Program-made: the position numbers and the translations under genes | The notes under the pieces: model-generated | Told to the model about the DNA's origin: nothing | What the model saw: only the letters and a program-made list of their open reading frames with translations | The model's database searches: none | From: Gonapodya sp. JEL0774 | Lineage: Eukaryota; Monoblepharomycota; Monoblepharidomycetes; Monoblepharidales; Gonapodyaceae | Assembly: GCA_027604505.1 (NCBI GenBank) | Contig: JADIIX010000123.1 | Span: 1 to 64,000 of the forward strand | DNA: 64,000 nt | Direction of reading: 5' to 3' | In this document: piece after piece, positions 21,870 to 32,560 of the stretch | How the letters are laid out: every line of letters begins with the position of its first letter | How positions within the stretch are numbered: position 1 is the first letter of the stretch

Positions 21870-22504
21870 CTAGAGGAAAGAACCTTGCACACTCCAAAGT
21901 CGGCAATTAGTCCTCGGCCATTGTCGTTCACGAGAAGATTGGGGGGCATTAAGGTCAGCACGGATAAGTCCCCGTTCATGCAAATATTGAATGCCCCGAG
22001 TAACACCCAAAAGCTAAGTTGAGCATCGAGACATTCATTATAAGGGTGGTGTTCGTTGTAGCGGGCGAAAACTGACAAGGTCCAGCACTTCATTCTGCCC
22101 GACAGTGGGGTTCCAGAACCGCTCTTTTGTCAAATACTGCTTCACGTCTCCGTTCCGGAAGACAGGGCACACAAAAGACAGCGCGCTGCCTGTTCTGGAA
22201 ATGCGGTACAGATTTGAGCACGTGCGGTGACGACAATTGAAATCACAATGAAGCTTCACGGATGCAGGCCTGTTTGAAACTTCCACGGTCCGCGAATCAA
22301 ACTATCTGGAGCGTCAGCCATAAGTCTCACCACTCCATCAAATCCATGGGTAAAATGAGCAGTTTTAACCGCTACAGGTATGTGAAGAAGCCAAAATCCT
22401 TCGCAAACCGTTCCGAGTACAGCTTTACCCAGAAGTTTCCTGAGATCCCATTCGAAATTCTTGCTTTCATTTTCCCAAAGAGCAGGAAGCTTAACAGCGA
22501 CCAT
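21870..22504 (-). pseudogene. decayed protein kinase (TKL-like), truncated
   Basis: Pieces of a kinase domain occur in order on the minus strand. An ATP-binding part at about 22462-22352 reads FEWDLRKLLGKAVLGTVCEG with the VAVK lysine motif; the glycine-rich loop is degraded (GKAVLG rather than GxGxxG). A hinge-like part reads FVCPVFRNGDVKQYL. The catalytic part reads GVTRGIQYLHERGLIRADL, where the usual HRD/HGD is RAD. It then needs a one-base frame change at the six-C run (21941-21946) to continue NLLVNDNGRGLIADFGVCKV, which contains an intact DFG. After the activation loop there is no C-lobe; sequence runs into the tandem repeat and the neighbouring gene's 3' end. Similar tyrosine-kinase-like genes are highly amplified in many mushrooms, so this is probably a dead recent copy. 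Confidence 0.75.
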
Positions 22505-22875
22505 TCTTTGAAACAGTTCCGATTTTCCTTGAGCAGCCCAGGTTCACCTTCTCTGTCCCGAATGATTGGCCGAGCGGAAGGGTCTGGGGGAACGGGAACT
22601 GGCGGGGCGGCAATATCAAGGGAGGTTTCTGCGCGATCCGGTACTGTTCGAGGGAGATATGGCATGTCCTGTCTGACTCGAGCGGCATGAACTGTGGATT
22701 CAGGTGGAGTTGCTGCCTTGCAGATACGGTTCCCATTTTCATTCGCAATCAGCTGCAGCGGTGAACCAAAAGCATCAGAATCGGCTTCCCCACTTGTGAG
22801 TCTTAAAACATGCGCCGAAACAGAGCATTTCGGCGGGACTTCGTGATGCCGGATGATGTCCGTGTCGCGAAATTT

Positions 22876-23005
22876 CCCCCCCCCCCNNNNNNNNNNCCTC
22901 TCTTTGGGGGGGGTGTGGGTTTTTGCGGTTTTGTGGCGGTGGGCGCAATTTCCCCCCCCCCCCCCCCCCCCCCACAACCCCCTTGACATGAGAAAAAGGG
23001 GGGGG
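22876..23005. other. homopolymer C/G tracts flanking a 10-N assembly gap
   Basis: Eleven Cs precede the Ns at 22887-22896. An eight-G run follows, then 22 consecutive Cs (22952-22973), and another eight-base G run near 23000. The surrounding sequence repeats elements such as AATTTCCCC before each C tract. The length of missing sequence is unknown and the homopolymer lengths are unreliable. Confidence 0.85.
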
Positions 23006-23284
23006 CGGAATTTTCGCAGACAGTGTGGAGGTGGCTTTCGAGGCCACAGAAACCACCTTGCAAAAGCTTTGTATGTAATGCACAAATTATTAATATTGTG
23101 GAAGACACTGTACCAGGAATATGGCGCGTTACTTAGTAACTTAGGTTTGATTGGAAATTATTAATGGTGCTAAATCATGTGACACGAGTCTAAAGGATCC
23201 CTGCAAGGTGCAGAACAAACCATCCTCACACGCCGACGCAAGCCTTCCCGACAGCAACCTCCATGAATCAATTCATTGACCCTC

Positions 23285-24595
23285 TCAATAACCGTTGCCT
23301 CTATACTGCCCGGGATACGCACTACCGGGAGGGGGTGCATACTGCGAATCGGGAGGCGGTGGTGGAAATGGGGGTGGAGGCGGCATACCCGGTGGAGGCG
23401 GCATACCCGGCGAAGGCGGTGGATAGCTCATTGTCGGTCCGTAATAACGTTGGGAATATCCGGGTTGTGGAGGAGGATACATGGCGTTTGCGGGATGGCC
23501 GGGAAAAGGTGCCGGATGGTTGGGATAACGTGATGAGTGTGTGGGATAGGGTGCCGGATGCGTGGAATACGGTGCTGATGGATTCATGAGATTGCTTGTC
23601 TCAGGTGTGTTCCACTCCGCCGCCGCGGCTGCATCCTCTTCTTGCTGGAGACGGGCAGCGATCTCTTCGTCTGATTCTGGTTGACTGGGCAAACGAGAAG
23701 GCGGCTGTGGTGGAGATGGAGGCGGTGCCGGCTGAGACGGGAATCGAAATCGTGAATGTGTGTAGGTTTTACAAAGTTGGTGGACTTTCCAAAAACGAAA
23801 ACATAAAACTTCTGAATACCGAGTCCACTCAACGACGCACCTGAAATCGTGCAGCTTCCTCGCGAGCCCGCATTTCCGCCTCATGTTCCTCCCTCGCAAC
23901 TCTCTCAGCCGCCTCTCGGTCCGCCTTTTCTGCCCTTTCCCTTTCCCTGTGCTCTTGCTCCTCTTTCATTTGCAGCTCCTCGGCAAGTCGGGCGTCCATA
24001 TCCAACTGGTCCTTTGAGATGCGGTCGAGATGATAACGATATGATGCCTGCGGCTACGAGACCATCGATAAATTTAACAAATCATATGGATCTGAAAGAT
24101 TATGCCACCAAGCGACGACTTCCTCACATTCATGGACTTTGTATCTACCACCCCAAACGCCCGTCCTCGGAACGACGGTCCACTAGAACCATGCCTCGCA
24201 TCTGTACCAAGTGGGGATGGTATCGAACCAAACGGTGATGGCGTCCGACTGGACGAGGCGGCAGGTAGGGTTGCTCCTCGCCGTCCTAAATCCGTCGGTG
24301 CTTCGGTTAAGAATGGGTTTGGAACGCTCTCGGCTCTGGCTACTGGAGCGAAGGTGGTACCGGGAGTTGTTGCTGTGTGCTTGATGTACGATCCAGACTG
24401 GGGAACACCCGCTACATCCGTGGTTTCCGAGGCCTTCATGCCGTGTGTGGACAAAGAAGCTTCTGACGGAGGAAATGGGAGAAACACAGGGGGTGTGCGG
24501 GAAAGGGGTAGCGAAGAGGTGTTGGTATTATGGTGATCCGCTGGAGACTCCACCACATTAGGTGGTGAATAATTTCCCAAGAAAGGATTTGACAT
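23285..24595 (-). CDS. proline-rich protein with NPF motifs and a charged coiled coil
   Basis: It starts MSNPFLGNYSPPN (ATG 24595). The first exon holds about 170 disordered Ser/Pro residues with two NPF motifs (SNPFLG and PNPFLT), which in other proteins bind EH domains of endocytic adaptors. The next part is a highly charged helix (LAEELQMKEEQEHRERER, then AEKADREAAERVAREEHEAE) likely to form a coiled coil. Then comes a UIM-like segment (SDEEIAARLQQEEDAAAA). The C-terminus is Pro/Tyr/Gly-rich (PPPGMPPPPPFPPPPPDS) and ends GQYRGNGY at TGA 23287-23285. The combination of NPF, UIM-like and proline-rich parts suggests an endocytic or ubiquitin-linked adaptor, but this is inference; no catalytic domain is present. 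The exon joins near 23840 and 24080 are approximate. Confidence 0.65.
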
Positions 24596-25336
24596 GGAGT
24601 TAAGCGGTTATCTCCTACTGAAGAGAACAGTTAGGTCAGATTTCAGATTGATTAACATTCTCCAGCAATCGGCGGACAAACTTATGTAGACCACGGTCGC
24701 TCTCAAATGGCGGATCCACGCATGACAAGCGTGCTCTACCAAGTAACTCGCATAGCGTCCCTTCATAAGCTGCGCGTTAGACCGAAGCGTGCTGTAGAAT
24801 ATGGCGTGAACGCACACGTGTCCCCACCAGCCATAGAGCTGCACTGGTGATGATTACCACCGATGGCAGAGCACCTTGAGAGCCCACTGGATTGACGAAG
24901 ACTTACCTTGGCGAGGATCGGAAGAGTAACCAGCTTTGCGGCTGAAAATCGGCTGAAAGGGAACTGGCTCGACCCCTCAAGTTCACCATTGGTCATTTCG
25001 TCATCATTTTTCATAAAGAGAAACCCTGGGCAAAACTAACTGGCAGTAAATACTTAAAGCAGCCGCATTTCTCGCCCGCTACAATAATTTTGCGTGCTGG
25101 TTTGGTCGAATCTTTCACTGGGGGAGCTTCCTACTGGTTCGCACTAGCAACCCTGGCAGTTGAAGTGCACACACACTTTCGTAAAGTTATGTGGATAGCT
25201 GTTGCGGGTCTAACAGAGATCATCTAAATGTGCACACAATGCTGTTGTGCGGGTTCCGCACAATTGATCGTCACATTCAAGACGTAATGTAGTAGCTATA
25301 TACATTAGATTACTGCTTTCAGGCGCCATCCGCCGT
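24596..25336. other. intergenic region with one doubtful small ORF
   Basis: A minus-strand frame from ATG 25014 (MKNDDEMTNGELEG) reaches a good GTAAGT donor near 24905. After a 63-base intron ending CACCAG it could continue to a stop at 24763, giving about 62 residues without a known domain. Otherwise this is the upstream region of the NPF-motif gene and the 3' UTR of the transporter. Confidence 0.3.
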
Positions 25337-28207
25337 TCAAACTTTCGCCTCCGCCGCTATATCTCTGGCATTGAGTTCCGCGCTAGAAGACATCTCCTTT
25401 GCCCATGATGCGTCGTCCCTGATCATCCGTCGCTCGTATATCCAGATCAACTGCACACAAACCATGGCGGCGAGAGTAAGAGCGAATGAGATCCCTGGTG
25501 CACAAAATTTGGGATCAATGAATATCGATGATGCCGCTGGCAATCTGCAGCACTCACAAATGGCGTTGATGTAGAGTGGTGCCCAGCTATTCGGGTAAGT
25601 GAATGGCGCGACTGCAAACGGAAACCATCACGTGATTTAGATTCATGTTTCGGGATGAGAATAATCGACATCGAGAACATACTGAAACCTCCAATGTTGC
25701 CGAGAGCGATCGTCAATCCGGTGGATGTTGCCTGTGCAGTGCTTCCCTTCAAAGTGTTGGCGCGGTATACGAAGAGAATTGGTAGAGCGGGCCCGGCAAA
25801 GGCGGAGATGAACATGAAGAAACTAAGAAAGTAGTGTCAGCTTCTGCATGACCCCTCCATAAGAAACAACCTCTTGGACTCTCACTATCTCAATCCAGGG
25901 GCCCATCCCCTGATTTGGCCGGCAACCAGAAGTCCAGAGCCAATGAGACCAGTCGTGAGTGCGATTTGGACTACAGAGTTACAAAAGAGTGGGTTTAGAG
26001 ATAAAGTCAAATTACTGAAAGATAGCGGAACTTACTGTGGAGTGGTCTCTCCTTCTTCTTGTCAGAGTGCCATCCCCAGTACTGATCGAAAACAGCAGTC
26101 ACAACTCCCGGCCACGCAGACACTATAGGTACCACCAACGTTAGACCCGTGCGCACGCCGGCAGATGCACACAAACAGAATACCAACTGAGGTTCGCCAA
26201 GTTTCCGGTGAATCCAAGACCTGCAATGATCGATGGTCGGAAGTAGGACGTACCGTACCCGGGCAAGACCATGCAAAATGCGGCGAGCTATGGGGAATGT
26301 GAAATCACAATCGTTACATTGCCGCATCGTCGAAGAATGCCTGATTGCCTGAGGACAAGTTCGACTTACGCAGAACAGAACCAGAACGGGGTCTTTGAGG
26401 GCACTAAGGAATTCTCTGGCGTCAAAGTGTTTGTCCGTGATCGATGCAGCAGTGGTGGGAAGTCGGGTAATGGCAATTTCCTGCTCGCGAGGGGTCAGGA
26501 ATCCCAGCGACTGCGAAGATGAAACGGGTCAATGTAAGTATGACAGAAGAGTGTAAACCAGCATAATGGAAACGAACCGTTTGAGGGAAGTTGGGAAGCA
26601 CAAAGAAGGCAGTGACGCCGACCAACACGGACGGTGCTCCCTGAGAAACGACGAGAGAGTTCTGAGAATTACATCATCTCGGCAATGCCCAAAGTTTCAA
26701 CTCACTTCAAGAATGAGGATCCATTGCCAACCCTTCAGATTCCCTGCACCGTTTAACAATGCGAGAGCTGTGAATCAAGCAGATGATCAGGATCTCAAAT
26801 CAATGCGGCCCACAGAGTGTACGTGTGCCACTCACCAGTTGCAAGCAAGCCACTGAAGGCCGACGCGATCGAGTTGAAAGAGAACAGAACAGCCACACGA
26901 GTTGAGATTTCGTGCTTGCGGTACCAGAAGGTGAAGTAGCTGTGGAAGATTATCGCGGCGAATGTAATGACATTTTATCGCCACCTTTCCCAATCAAATC
27001 ACTTACTAAATGACGCCCCTGTAATGCGGTGGAGAGCAATGAACGAGATACCGTTAGCTCTCAGTGCAAAATGATCTCACGGAGGTTATTCACTCACGGG
27101 AAGAGCCCGGCCTCAGCTGCACCGAGAAGTGCCCGGCAAACCATGAGCCCAGCAAAGCTGGACGCGAATGCCTGGCAGGTGCCCTACAACGTGCAGAAAA
27201 GGTTCAACCAACAGAAGCCGAAAACGTCAGGTGTGTGAAACCAACAATGATGCCCCATGTGACCATCTGATGGTGGAGAAAGAAAACGATGAATTTCAAC
27301 GAAATCACGACTTTCAGAGTCTCAAACTCACAATTCGTGCAAGCCAAACTTTAGGTCCAGCGACTATCCGGAAATAAGGTAGGAAGGGATGGTCGTTGAA
27401 CAACTTATTGAGAATATCAGAGCGGATGGCAGTCATGACTCACTTCGCATCATGAAGTTGGAAGGAATTTCCAAGATACAGTACTATTTGAAGTTGATCG
27501 AACGTTGAGCTGACCGTGTCATCGGAAACTCGCGTTGGTATTTGCAGCATACCGGAACAAAGAAGATTGCCACAGCCCTGATTAACCAAACGTGAGACCC
27601 ATAGCTCCAAACGAAGGTATTAGAGGGAAATATACTCACCAGTTGAATTGAACACCGTCCAAACCCAAGCTGGCTTCCAGAGTGTCCCTGGATGAGATCG
27701 CAGGACCCGGTCAGCACAGTACAATGTGTCCAACAATTTGCTGGTTGGAGAGCAACGACGCTCACCCTTTCGCATCGTTGTTCGCCACTCGAGCTGTGCA
27801 CACGGACCAGAACATCATCAGCATCCGAAAGCGTAGGCGGAGATGCGGGAAATTTTTACTTACCATTTCCCAAGTTCACTCGGTCAAGGAAGGCCAAGAA
27901 ATACCTGGAGCCACCGATTTCGTTGGATTACGGTCTCCACGATTCATCATCAGGCGGAAGTACTCACATGATCGAGACCAAGGGGATCACCCTGATATCT
28001 AACTTCCGCACAAAAGCCTTCTCCTCCTCAGGCTAGAGAATAGTGGTAAGCGAGTCCGAGATTTCGAGGTAAGGCACGGAGTGAAGCAGACGTGAAGTGG
28101 TTGATATTATGATCCCGTGAGGATGCGTGGAACCAAGCCACGACACTCACCGTCCAAGACACAATGGCTTCCCCGTGGTCGATCTTCTTTTCGCCGTCTT
28201 CTGCCAT
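25337..28207 (-). CDS. MFS transporter, Dal5/allantoate-permease-like (anion:cation symporter family)
   Basis: A gene split into about 14 short exons. It starts MAEDGEKKIDHGEAIVSWT (ATG 28207), then EEEKAFVRKLDIRVIPLVSI, then YFLAFLDRVNLGN with ARVANNDAK, the typical first-helix signature of fungal ACS-family carriers. Further exons give SLGLDGVQFNW, WAVAIFFVPYCILEIPSNFM, FGPKVWLARI, MVTWGIIVGF, AFASSFAGLMVCRALLGAAE plus GLFPG, then STRVAVLFSFNSIASAFSG with WQWILILEGAPSVLVG, and a loop SLGFLTPREQEIAITRLP. The second half adds DPVLVLFCLAAFCMVLPGYG. The last exon ends IYERRMIRDDASWAKEM and is closed by TGA at 25339-25337. About 12 membrane helices are expected. The family imports small organic acids, vitamins or allantoate; the substrate cannot be inferred. 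No truncation is evident, so it appears functional. Confidence 0.82.
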
Positions 28208-29447
28208 CGATAATCGTTGAGCCTTTGGAAGATGGATAACGATACTGATGGGAGTAGAACGGGGTTGGTGGTCTCAGGTCTCCAAGGCCGCTTTTTTAAT
28301 ATTTTAATATCGGATATACGGGTTGAAGCGAAATTGGGTTGCGCCTCCTGCAACACGGGAGACAAGAGCTTTTCAATTTCACATCAGCCCGATAGAAAAA
28401 TGTTCGGAATCGAGATTCTGTCTGTATCTGCTCTCAGAACCACCCGAGCTTCGCGTGGTGTCGTTCTGTGCTTTACTTTCTGCAGTCGGGTGCCATCTCC
28501 CACTTGAGACCGTTTTCGTATCCCACGCAGCCTCCGTCGGTGCCGCCTCAAAACCTAAATGAAATGAAATGAACCAAAAAAGGAAAGCCCGAAAAAAGTA
28601 CAAAATCGTACAGTAAATGTATCGCTATCGAATTCAGTTTACGTTTCAGGCAAATTTCACACGCCCCCTCTTCCTCCTCGGTGGGGGGCAGTTGGCGGGG
28701 TACAAAGTTGCGGGCAGCTACAGGACCGACCACAACCTAAACTGTAAACTCGGTCCGCTGTAAACTTTATACACTCTTTTGCTTCGTAACCGGTTACCGA
28801 TGCCGACTTTGGTTTCCTTCACGGTACATTCAAAGTCACGTGCATGCAAGTGAAGTGAGTGAGCGGCCATGTAAAAGCGCACTCATCAATATTCATGTTG
28901 TACGAGACTGTTAGTTGCATCGTGACAAGCGGTGGCATGCACACACTACATATGTTGCATTAGGACCATCACAATCACCACATTACATACGGGGCTCAGT
29001 CTCAAAATTCTACACGAGCTCTCTTGGATACTCTCATTGTGGTGCTGTTTGGTAGATGAACCATTGTACAGAAATGGTCAACAGACCGGTTTCAAATAAC
29101 GAGGCTTTCTATGTAATAAGTCGTATATTTCGAACGTTTCAGGTGGTGAATCCTGTCACGGAGCGGCAAAAATTTCGGACACCGACGTTTGTCCGCTAAG
29201 TTCTCCCGAACCCTTCACCAACACGGTCGGGACCGTTTGTCGGGGTATTTTCACACCGAAGTGCCGCGTTCGTCTAGCTCCAAGGAAACAATAGAATAAG
29301 ATTTATTTATTGTGCATTGGTATGAACGCGTAGCATTATCAAGTGTATTACTGCAAAGAACAACCCGTCCAATTGTCCAAACCTCACGTTCTTGTGTTGT
29401 ACAGCATCGCTTTCGATCGCCTGCTTTCATGGGCTTCTCACGTCCCC
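28208..29447. other. 1.2-kb gene-poor region
   Basis: This is upstream of the transporter start and downstream of the uncharacterised gene at 29448-30319. It is rich in stops in all frames. I see no RNA gene, transposon end or coding exon; it probably holds the transporter promoter. Confidence 0.5.
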
Positions 29448-30319
29448 TCATGCTCTCCTTACTCCCGCTTTCTTCCCCGCTCCTCCCGGTCCAGTCACAC
29501 TCGCTCCACCTCCCGCTTGCCCCCTCACTGCTGCGCCCCCAACCTTCCCCACGCTCTTCCCCAAACCCATCGCCGCCACTCCTTCGGTCACCTTGCGCAA
29601 TCCATCTCCGTTCTCGGAGACACCTCGCCGAGAGCTCGAGGAGGCGGACATCATGGCCCCACGCGATATGGGAGGTGTGCCGCGACCGGGTTTGGCGATG
29701 GGCGGTGGGGGAGGTAAGGCCGCTGGGTGGTTCGACGGAGTCGAGGGTCGTGTGATATGGAGGAGGGACGAAAGATCTGGAATAGCCTGTGAAAAAGGGA
29801 TTCGGTGTGACAACGTGCTCTTTGGGCGTTTGCACAGTCAGTATTTTGTTCGCTACAATTTGTCCACGTACCCCGACCGGCCCACCAACGTGCTCGATGA
29901 ACCCTTCCTCGGTCTTGATCGATTCGAGAAGATCTAGCACGTCGCAGGAGAATGCCGTTCCGGTCGAGGTTTCTGGGTCAGCTTGACTCGTGGATGCGCA
30001 GAGCGACCTGAATGAAAGGCCATTCGTCATTTGGTGAGATGAGAGTAAACGTGCTTGACACTAAGCACCCCCTCGTCATGTCATTCCGTTCCGACTACGA
30101 AGAACAACGAACGTACTTCACCACCTCTTCCAACATTTCAATTTTGAACGCGGGCATTCTGGCTGTCAGGTATCGCGTGATGAAGCTGGTGGTTTCAGCA
30201 GACTGCAGCGAATACATCAAGAACGAAACGGACGTGAGTTGTGCGGACATCAAGGTACAAACCGAATAAGCAAGTCTTCGTTCAACAAGTAGGTACGGTC
30301 CCAGATTTATGGAGAACAC
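29448..30319 (-). CDS. uncharacterised multi-exon protein with Pro-rich and Gly/Ala-rich C-terminus
   Basis: Three joins keep frame with canonical sites. An exon ending LLVERRLAYS meets a GTTTGT donor, and the next starts SAETTSFITRYLTARMPAFK, reading on to IEMLEEVVK. A GTACGT donor then leads to SLCASTSQADPETSTGTAFS, with VLDLLESIKTEEGFIEHVGG. Another GTACGT donor, with a TTTTTCACAG acceptor near 29772, leads to AIPDLSSLLHITRPSTPSNH, PAALPPPPPIAKPGRG, GLRKVTEGVAAMGLGKSVGK, and a Gly/Ala/Lys-rich end (GGAGKKAGVRRA) with TGA 29450-29448. I do not recognise the family. The 5' end is unresolved: an upstream exon from ATG 30533 (MRWHGEERRKLSRG) is possible, which would put the 15-bp repeat array in an intron. 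Confidence 0.5.
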
Positions 30320-30420
30320 AGAATCGCTGATTTCGTGTCAAATTCCAGTTCAGTTGAGGATCTGACGAACGTTGAAGGCTCAAGGGACCTTCCACCACAA
30401 CCGTTGGATTGGGTAGGTCC

Positions 30421-30463
30421 GTCGTCCTCTTGTCCGTCGTCCTCTTGTCCGTCGTCCTCTTGT
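30421..30463. repeat. 15-bp minisatellite, nearly three units
   Basis: Two perfect copies of GTCGTCCTCTTGTCC (30421-30435 and 30436-30450) are followed by a 13-base partial copy. It lies just upstream of, or in a first intron of, the uncharacterised minus-strand gene. Confidence 0.92.
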
Positions 30464-30667
30464 GACCTGTATGATCGTCCAACAAGCTCGCTCCTCTTGA
30501 TAATTTGCGGCGCTCTTCTCCGTGCCACCTCATTCGTTCACGGCTTTATTGCTCCGCCGTAACAACGAGATTTCGTTTGTCTGTTTTCACAAGAATTTTT
30601 CTTTTTCTTTCGCTTCGGGAGTCCGTTTTCTTCCCAAGGCTCCCCTTTCATCATCGACAAATGCAAG

Positions 30668-31742
30668 TCAGTCGATGCTCACGTAACGCTCGAAGTCTTG
30701 TTGGACACTCTGGGGGGACGAGGCTTGGATTTGAGCGAAGCGCATACGGTGGGCTTGGAATGCGTCCTCTGTTTGCGGTATCCCGACGGCGGAAAGCGTT
30801 AACAAGGGCCATGTAAGCGTAAGGAACCGGAGAAGAGAATCGATATTGAGAGTGGGAGTGGGAAAGAGACAGGCACAAAATGGGAGAGATTAGACAATGC
30901 CAACTTTCCGTCCAGCTGTGAAAGAAGAAGTAAGCAAAGAAAACACGACGAATCCAAACGCACCGACGAGCATCTCCTCGAGGAGACCAACAATGACATC
31001 GTTGGTAAGGTCAGAATGCGTGGAGCTGTGAATGAGGGGAAAGGTCGAGGTGAGATCAGGACGCGGGTTCATAACAAAATCCCACGGTTTCCACCGGATA
31101 TTTCCAAGTGCTCGCTCCGCTAAGTAGCAGATATGGTGAAAATAAAGTAAAAAACGAGACTTCTGACTTTGGTGTGCAACGAGTTGAGTCTCCAATCGCT
31201 TTTGCGCGTCCGCTAGCATCCGTCCGGCGTTTCAACGACAAATTGACGAAACACCCTAGCCTGAGTTTGCCTTCCACAGATTCTCGATATTTTCAACCTG
31301 CCGCTCGCCGGGAGTCTGTGAATCCCGTCCTTTCGCAGCAACTCACACAAACTCCATATCGCCATCGTCTTCCGCCACTCCAGCCATCCCCACATTATTT
31401 CCAAACATAAAAGCCGGCGTAGCATCCATCACCACCGGCGACGGAGCGGGCGCGTTTGGCATGGTCGGCGACGGAGCGGAACCAGGAGATGGGGGGGGCG
31501 CCAGGTTGGACGGGTGGCGATGAGAGGTGAGAGACAAGCGGGCAGGAACTGGGCGGGCTGGGGATTTGCGGGTGGCTGCTGGGGGCGGCGGCGGTTGGGC
31601 AAAAACGGGTCACCAGCAGGTTGAGACGCCAGGGAAGGGGAAGTCAGCGGACAGATTTGAATCAAGGGAAAGCGACAAACCCAAGTTGGATGAATTTGCT
31701 GTAGAAAAAATTCTTACCTTTCGCGACGCCGGTGGACATCAT
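30668..31742 (-). CDS. uncharacterised conserved-looking protein, five or more exons
   Basis: It starts MMSTGVAK at 31742 (or at the second ATG, 31739), with a GTAAGA donor. The second exon is Pro/Ser-rich (KSPARPVPARLSLTS, then DATPAFMFGNNVGMAGVAED) and ends DDGDMEF. Next is a helical segment TPGERQVENIENLWKANS, joined to ADAQKRLETQLVAH only if an intron with a GC donor (GCTAGG) is accepted. It continues TERALGNIRWKPWDFVMNP and LTNDVIVGLLEEMLV. After a GTGCGT donor, the last exon (from about 30771) reads EDAFQAHRMRFAQIQASSPQ and ends FERYVSID at TGA 30670-30668. The protein is roughly 220 residues, helical, without a recognised family. The clean helical patterns and frame-keeping introns argue for a real gene. 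Confidence 0.55.
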
Positions 31743-32560
31743 TGGTGTGTGCGGATTTCGAACGAATTGGGGGGCCGCTCATCACAAGTTCTTGTTGGGG
31801 GCGTTTCACCATCGCCAGAGCGGGCGCACGCCTGGCGGAAATATATTTATTTCTGTCAACTCGAACTAGCAGAAACTCTTAACTTGGCAAACTAAACGAC
31901 AGGAGTTAAATGTGTAGTATTTTCGGATGATGGGAAAGAGAGAATGTGTAAAGGTACAATACATAAAGAATTCGTCGCGTTACACTCGAGCTAATCGCTT
32001 TAGAAATTGACTCGGGACCTGACGTCAAGATCTACTGACAGGGAAAAGGCTTTGTAAAGAACTCACCGCCCCAATGTGGGGAACGATAACTTGGTGTTAG
32101 GTAGTAGTTAATAGGTGAGAGTCACCTTAGGGGTAAATAGTACTTAGTTTGCACTTGAACGCGTACGAGTATTCTTTTAAGTGATTGAGAATGCTAAGAA
32201 ATGAGCTTTCGTGTTAGTTTCTCACACGCAGAGAGTTCGTATTGAGGGCACGCAGAATGGTCTTGACGAACGGTAGCCAGAGAAGCAACCATCGCATAGA
32301 AAGACGAAAGATGCCACTGGCTATTCAAAGACATTGTTGTAGCTCATCCGGATAGGTGGAGTGAAAGCGGTTTTATTTTAAGCCAAATCTCAAGCGCCCT
32401 CATCGCATAAACACATAGTAACAGTCAGGACAGTTGATAGACAATCCAATATGCAATATCTAGATAGATAAAGCGTCCATTTTTCATGCACGTGTCTAAT
32501 TGCGTTACCGAGGGTTGACGATGTTGAACATGGACAAAGAACTGTGACACAATATGCACA
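31743..32560. other. divergent promoter region
   Basis: This lies between the uncharacterised gene (-) and the ALKBH6-like gene (+). It is AT-rich and stop-rich with no coding signal. Confidence 0.5.

Noticed and set aside
25337-28207. Transporter as a pseudogene
   Set aside because: Stops seen in raw frames all fall in short introns with good GT-AG sites; spliced exons give the whole ACS-family order.
29392-29937. Plus-strand Pro-rich frame
   Set aside because: It has a non-ATG start. The minus strand gives a frame-keeping multi-exon model through the same bases, so this looks like its shadow.
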